Shown here: one piece after another, positions 63,133 through 64,000 of the stretch | Layout: each line of letters begins with the position of its first letter | Position numbering within the stretch: the stretch's first letter is position 1 | Assembly: GCF_012184385.1 (NCBI RefSeq) | Contig: NZ_VSRL01000006.1 | Location: 30,641-94,640, forward strand | DNA from: Lentzea indica | GTDB taxonomy: Bacteria > Actinomycetota > Actinomycetes > Mycobacteriales > Pseudonocardiaceae | DNA: 64,000 nt | Direction: 5' to 3' | Position numbers and translations under genes: made by a program | The notes under the pieces: model-generated | What the model was told of the DNA's origin: nothing | Database searches by the model: none | Seen by the model: only the letters and a program-made list of their open reading frames with translations

Positions 63133-63600
63133 GCCGCCAGGCTAACTCCCCACCACCCCACCAGCTCCCGCCGTCTCGGGCGCACACTCCAGGCCTCTCA
63201 CTCCAGGCTCGCTCACCCCAGGGCCTTCTCGCTTCCCAGGCCTTCTCGCTTCCCGGGCTCGCCCACCGCAGGCCAACTCTCACTCCGGCCCGCGTCTCCG
63301 TGATCCGGCGCAACCCCGCCCGCGCCAGGCGTCGCTCAAGCCGGCTCGCAACCCCGAAAAGCCGGCACGGCCCGGCGGGGCCGTTCGCCATCCGAGCGAT
63401 CACCTCCTCTGTCCGTTCCGCCCTTCGCCTTCGGCCGCAACCCCCGCGCTTCCGCATATGCGGGAGAAACTGCAACAGTGTTTCGGGACATTCCCTACCC
63501 GAGTGGGTGTGGATAAGCAGAACTCGGCACATTTCCGTCACGAATGACTAGAGGAAGAAGTGCCGGGTTCCGGACAAAGTCCACCCGATCGAGCGACCGG
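63133..63600. other. Spacer with a tandem repeat
   Basis: No gene is convincing here; open frames on both strands have the Arg/Pro/Ser-rich composition of shadows. The sequence includes two copies of GGCCTTCTCGCTTCCC (63222-63237 and 63239-63254, 17-base period) and other C-rich repeats. It lies upstream of the aminotransferase and downstream of the transglycosylase, so it should hold the aminotransferase promoter. Confidence 0.5.
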
Positions 63601-64000
63601 TTAATACCCTTGGTAGCCGCCGCCTTGGGCCATTGCCTTGAGGCCTGGGTGGCCTTCGAAGCCGCCGTAGCGCGAGAACGTGTAGCGAACGCCGGCGATG
63701 ATGTTGTCCACCGGGTTCCAGATGTCGTCGTGGCCTGGCAGCTTGTGGGCGTTGAACGTCGAGTCGATGCACTGCATCAGGCCCTTGGAGGGCGTGCCCT
63801 TCTGGGCGTTCGAGTCCCAGAGGTTGATGGCGTGCGGGTTGCCGCTGGACTCCTTCTCGATGATCTTCCAGATCTCGTCGATGTTGTCCTCGGTGACCGG
63901 GATGCCGTTGGCCTGCAGGATCTTGATGGCCTCGCGGATCCACTCCTCGACGTTGCCGGGAGGCGGGCTGCCGGACGGCGGGCCACCGCTGGAACCGAGG
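63601..64000 (-). CDS. Transglycosylase SLT-domain protein (5' end off the window)
   Basis: The visible 133 codons are the C-terminal part. After a Ser/Gly/Pro-rich linker, an SLT-like lysozyme fold runs from WIREAIKILQANGI through IWKIIEKESSGNPHAINLWDSN (catalytic Glu) and GLMQCIDSTFNAH to DNIIAGVRYTFSRYGGF, ending at a TAA (63603-63601). Typical of secreted actinobacterial lytic transglycosylases that cut peptidoglycan glycan strands. Continues beyond position 64000. Confidence 0.85.
   Translation of the reverse strand, partial: LGSSGGPPSGSPPPGNVEEWIREAIKILQANGIPVTEDNIDEIWKIIEKESSGNPHAINLWDSNAQKGTPSKGLMQCIDSTFNAHKLPGHDDIWNPVDNIIAGVRYTFSRYGGFEGHPGLKAMAQGGGYQGY

Noticed and set aside
63222..63254. 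Two 16-base direct repeats as a possible CRISPR
   Set aside because: Only two copies, 1-base spacing, no leader or cas genes.

Overview
The window is high-GC DNA from an actinomycete. Frequent GTG and TTG starts, many ATGA/GTGA gene overlaps, several SigE-type sigma factors, EspG/PPE-like proteins, a DUF3558 lipoprotein and a mycothiol-type maleylpyruvate isomerase fold all point to the Pseudonocardiales (Lentzea, Saccharothrix or Actinosynnema-like). The genus is an inference from protein style, not a database match.

Layout. 1-9.2 kb: a myo-inositol catabolism and uptake operon on the minus strand (iolG, a TIM-barrel isomerase, an ABC importer, iolC, an aldolase, and the first codons of iolB). 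Divergent from it are a LacI regulator and the methylmalonate-semialdehyde dehydrogenase mmsA/iolA, with two LacI-type palindromes between. 9.3-10.9 kb: two related small HTH proteins flanking a two-helix membrane protein. 10.8-16.1 kb: a tripartite tricarboxylate transporter (tctCBA) divergent from a CitA/CitB-like two-component system. 16.1-20.4 kb: arfB, a sigma factor fused to a membrane sensor domain, purM and purF. 20.4-33.1 kb: an accessory block with a lipoprotein and its deleted copy, type VII secretion-like genes (EspC-like, DUF1023 hydrolase, two degraded EccC-like ATPases, EspG, PPE-like, PE-like), a Tat-exported beta-helix protein and a DUF3558 lipoprotein. 33.2-45.3 kb: secreted GH2 and GH15 glycosidases, a GGDEF/EAL protein, a methyltransferase, two tandem membrane-anchored paralogues, LysR plus aldo/keto reductase, and a GH25 lysozyme. 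45.3-56.1 kb: purLQS, an epimerase, a secreted protease, an MBL hydrolase, DUF2334, purC, a MOSC protein and purB. 56.1-59.3 kb: two SigE-family sigma factors, each with a membrane partner, and a TetR regulator. 59.4-64 kb: a threonine aldolase-like enzyme, a HAD hydrolase, a potassium channel, a tiny membrane protein, an aminotransferase and a truncated lytic transglycosylase.

The de novo purine genes (purF, M, L, Q, S, C, B) form a backbone interrupted by accessory blocks; the SCP-like gene that usually sits by purF is now separated from it by secretion genes. Five genes (purF, the SCP-like gene, the PPE-like gene, GH15, the S1 protease) are each broken by a single-base indel in or next to a short G/C run, which looks more like draft sequence error than decay.

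The strongest candidates for new biology are: (i) the paired EccC-derived proteins in which ATPase core motifs are erased and the second ATPase domain is internally deleted; (ii) three SigE-type sigma systems in fused and split forms, all preceded by the same GCAACC-N16/17-CGTNC promoter-like motif; and (iii) an HTH gene whose reading frame runs through a strong terminator hairpin.
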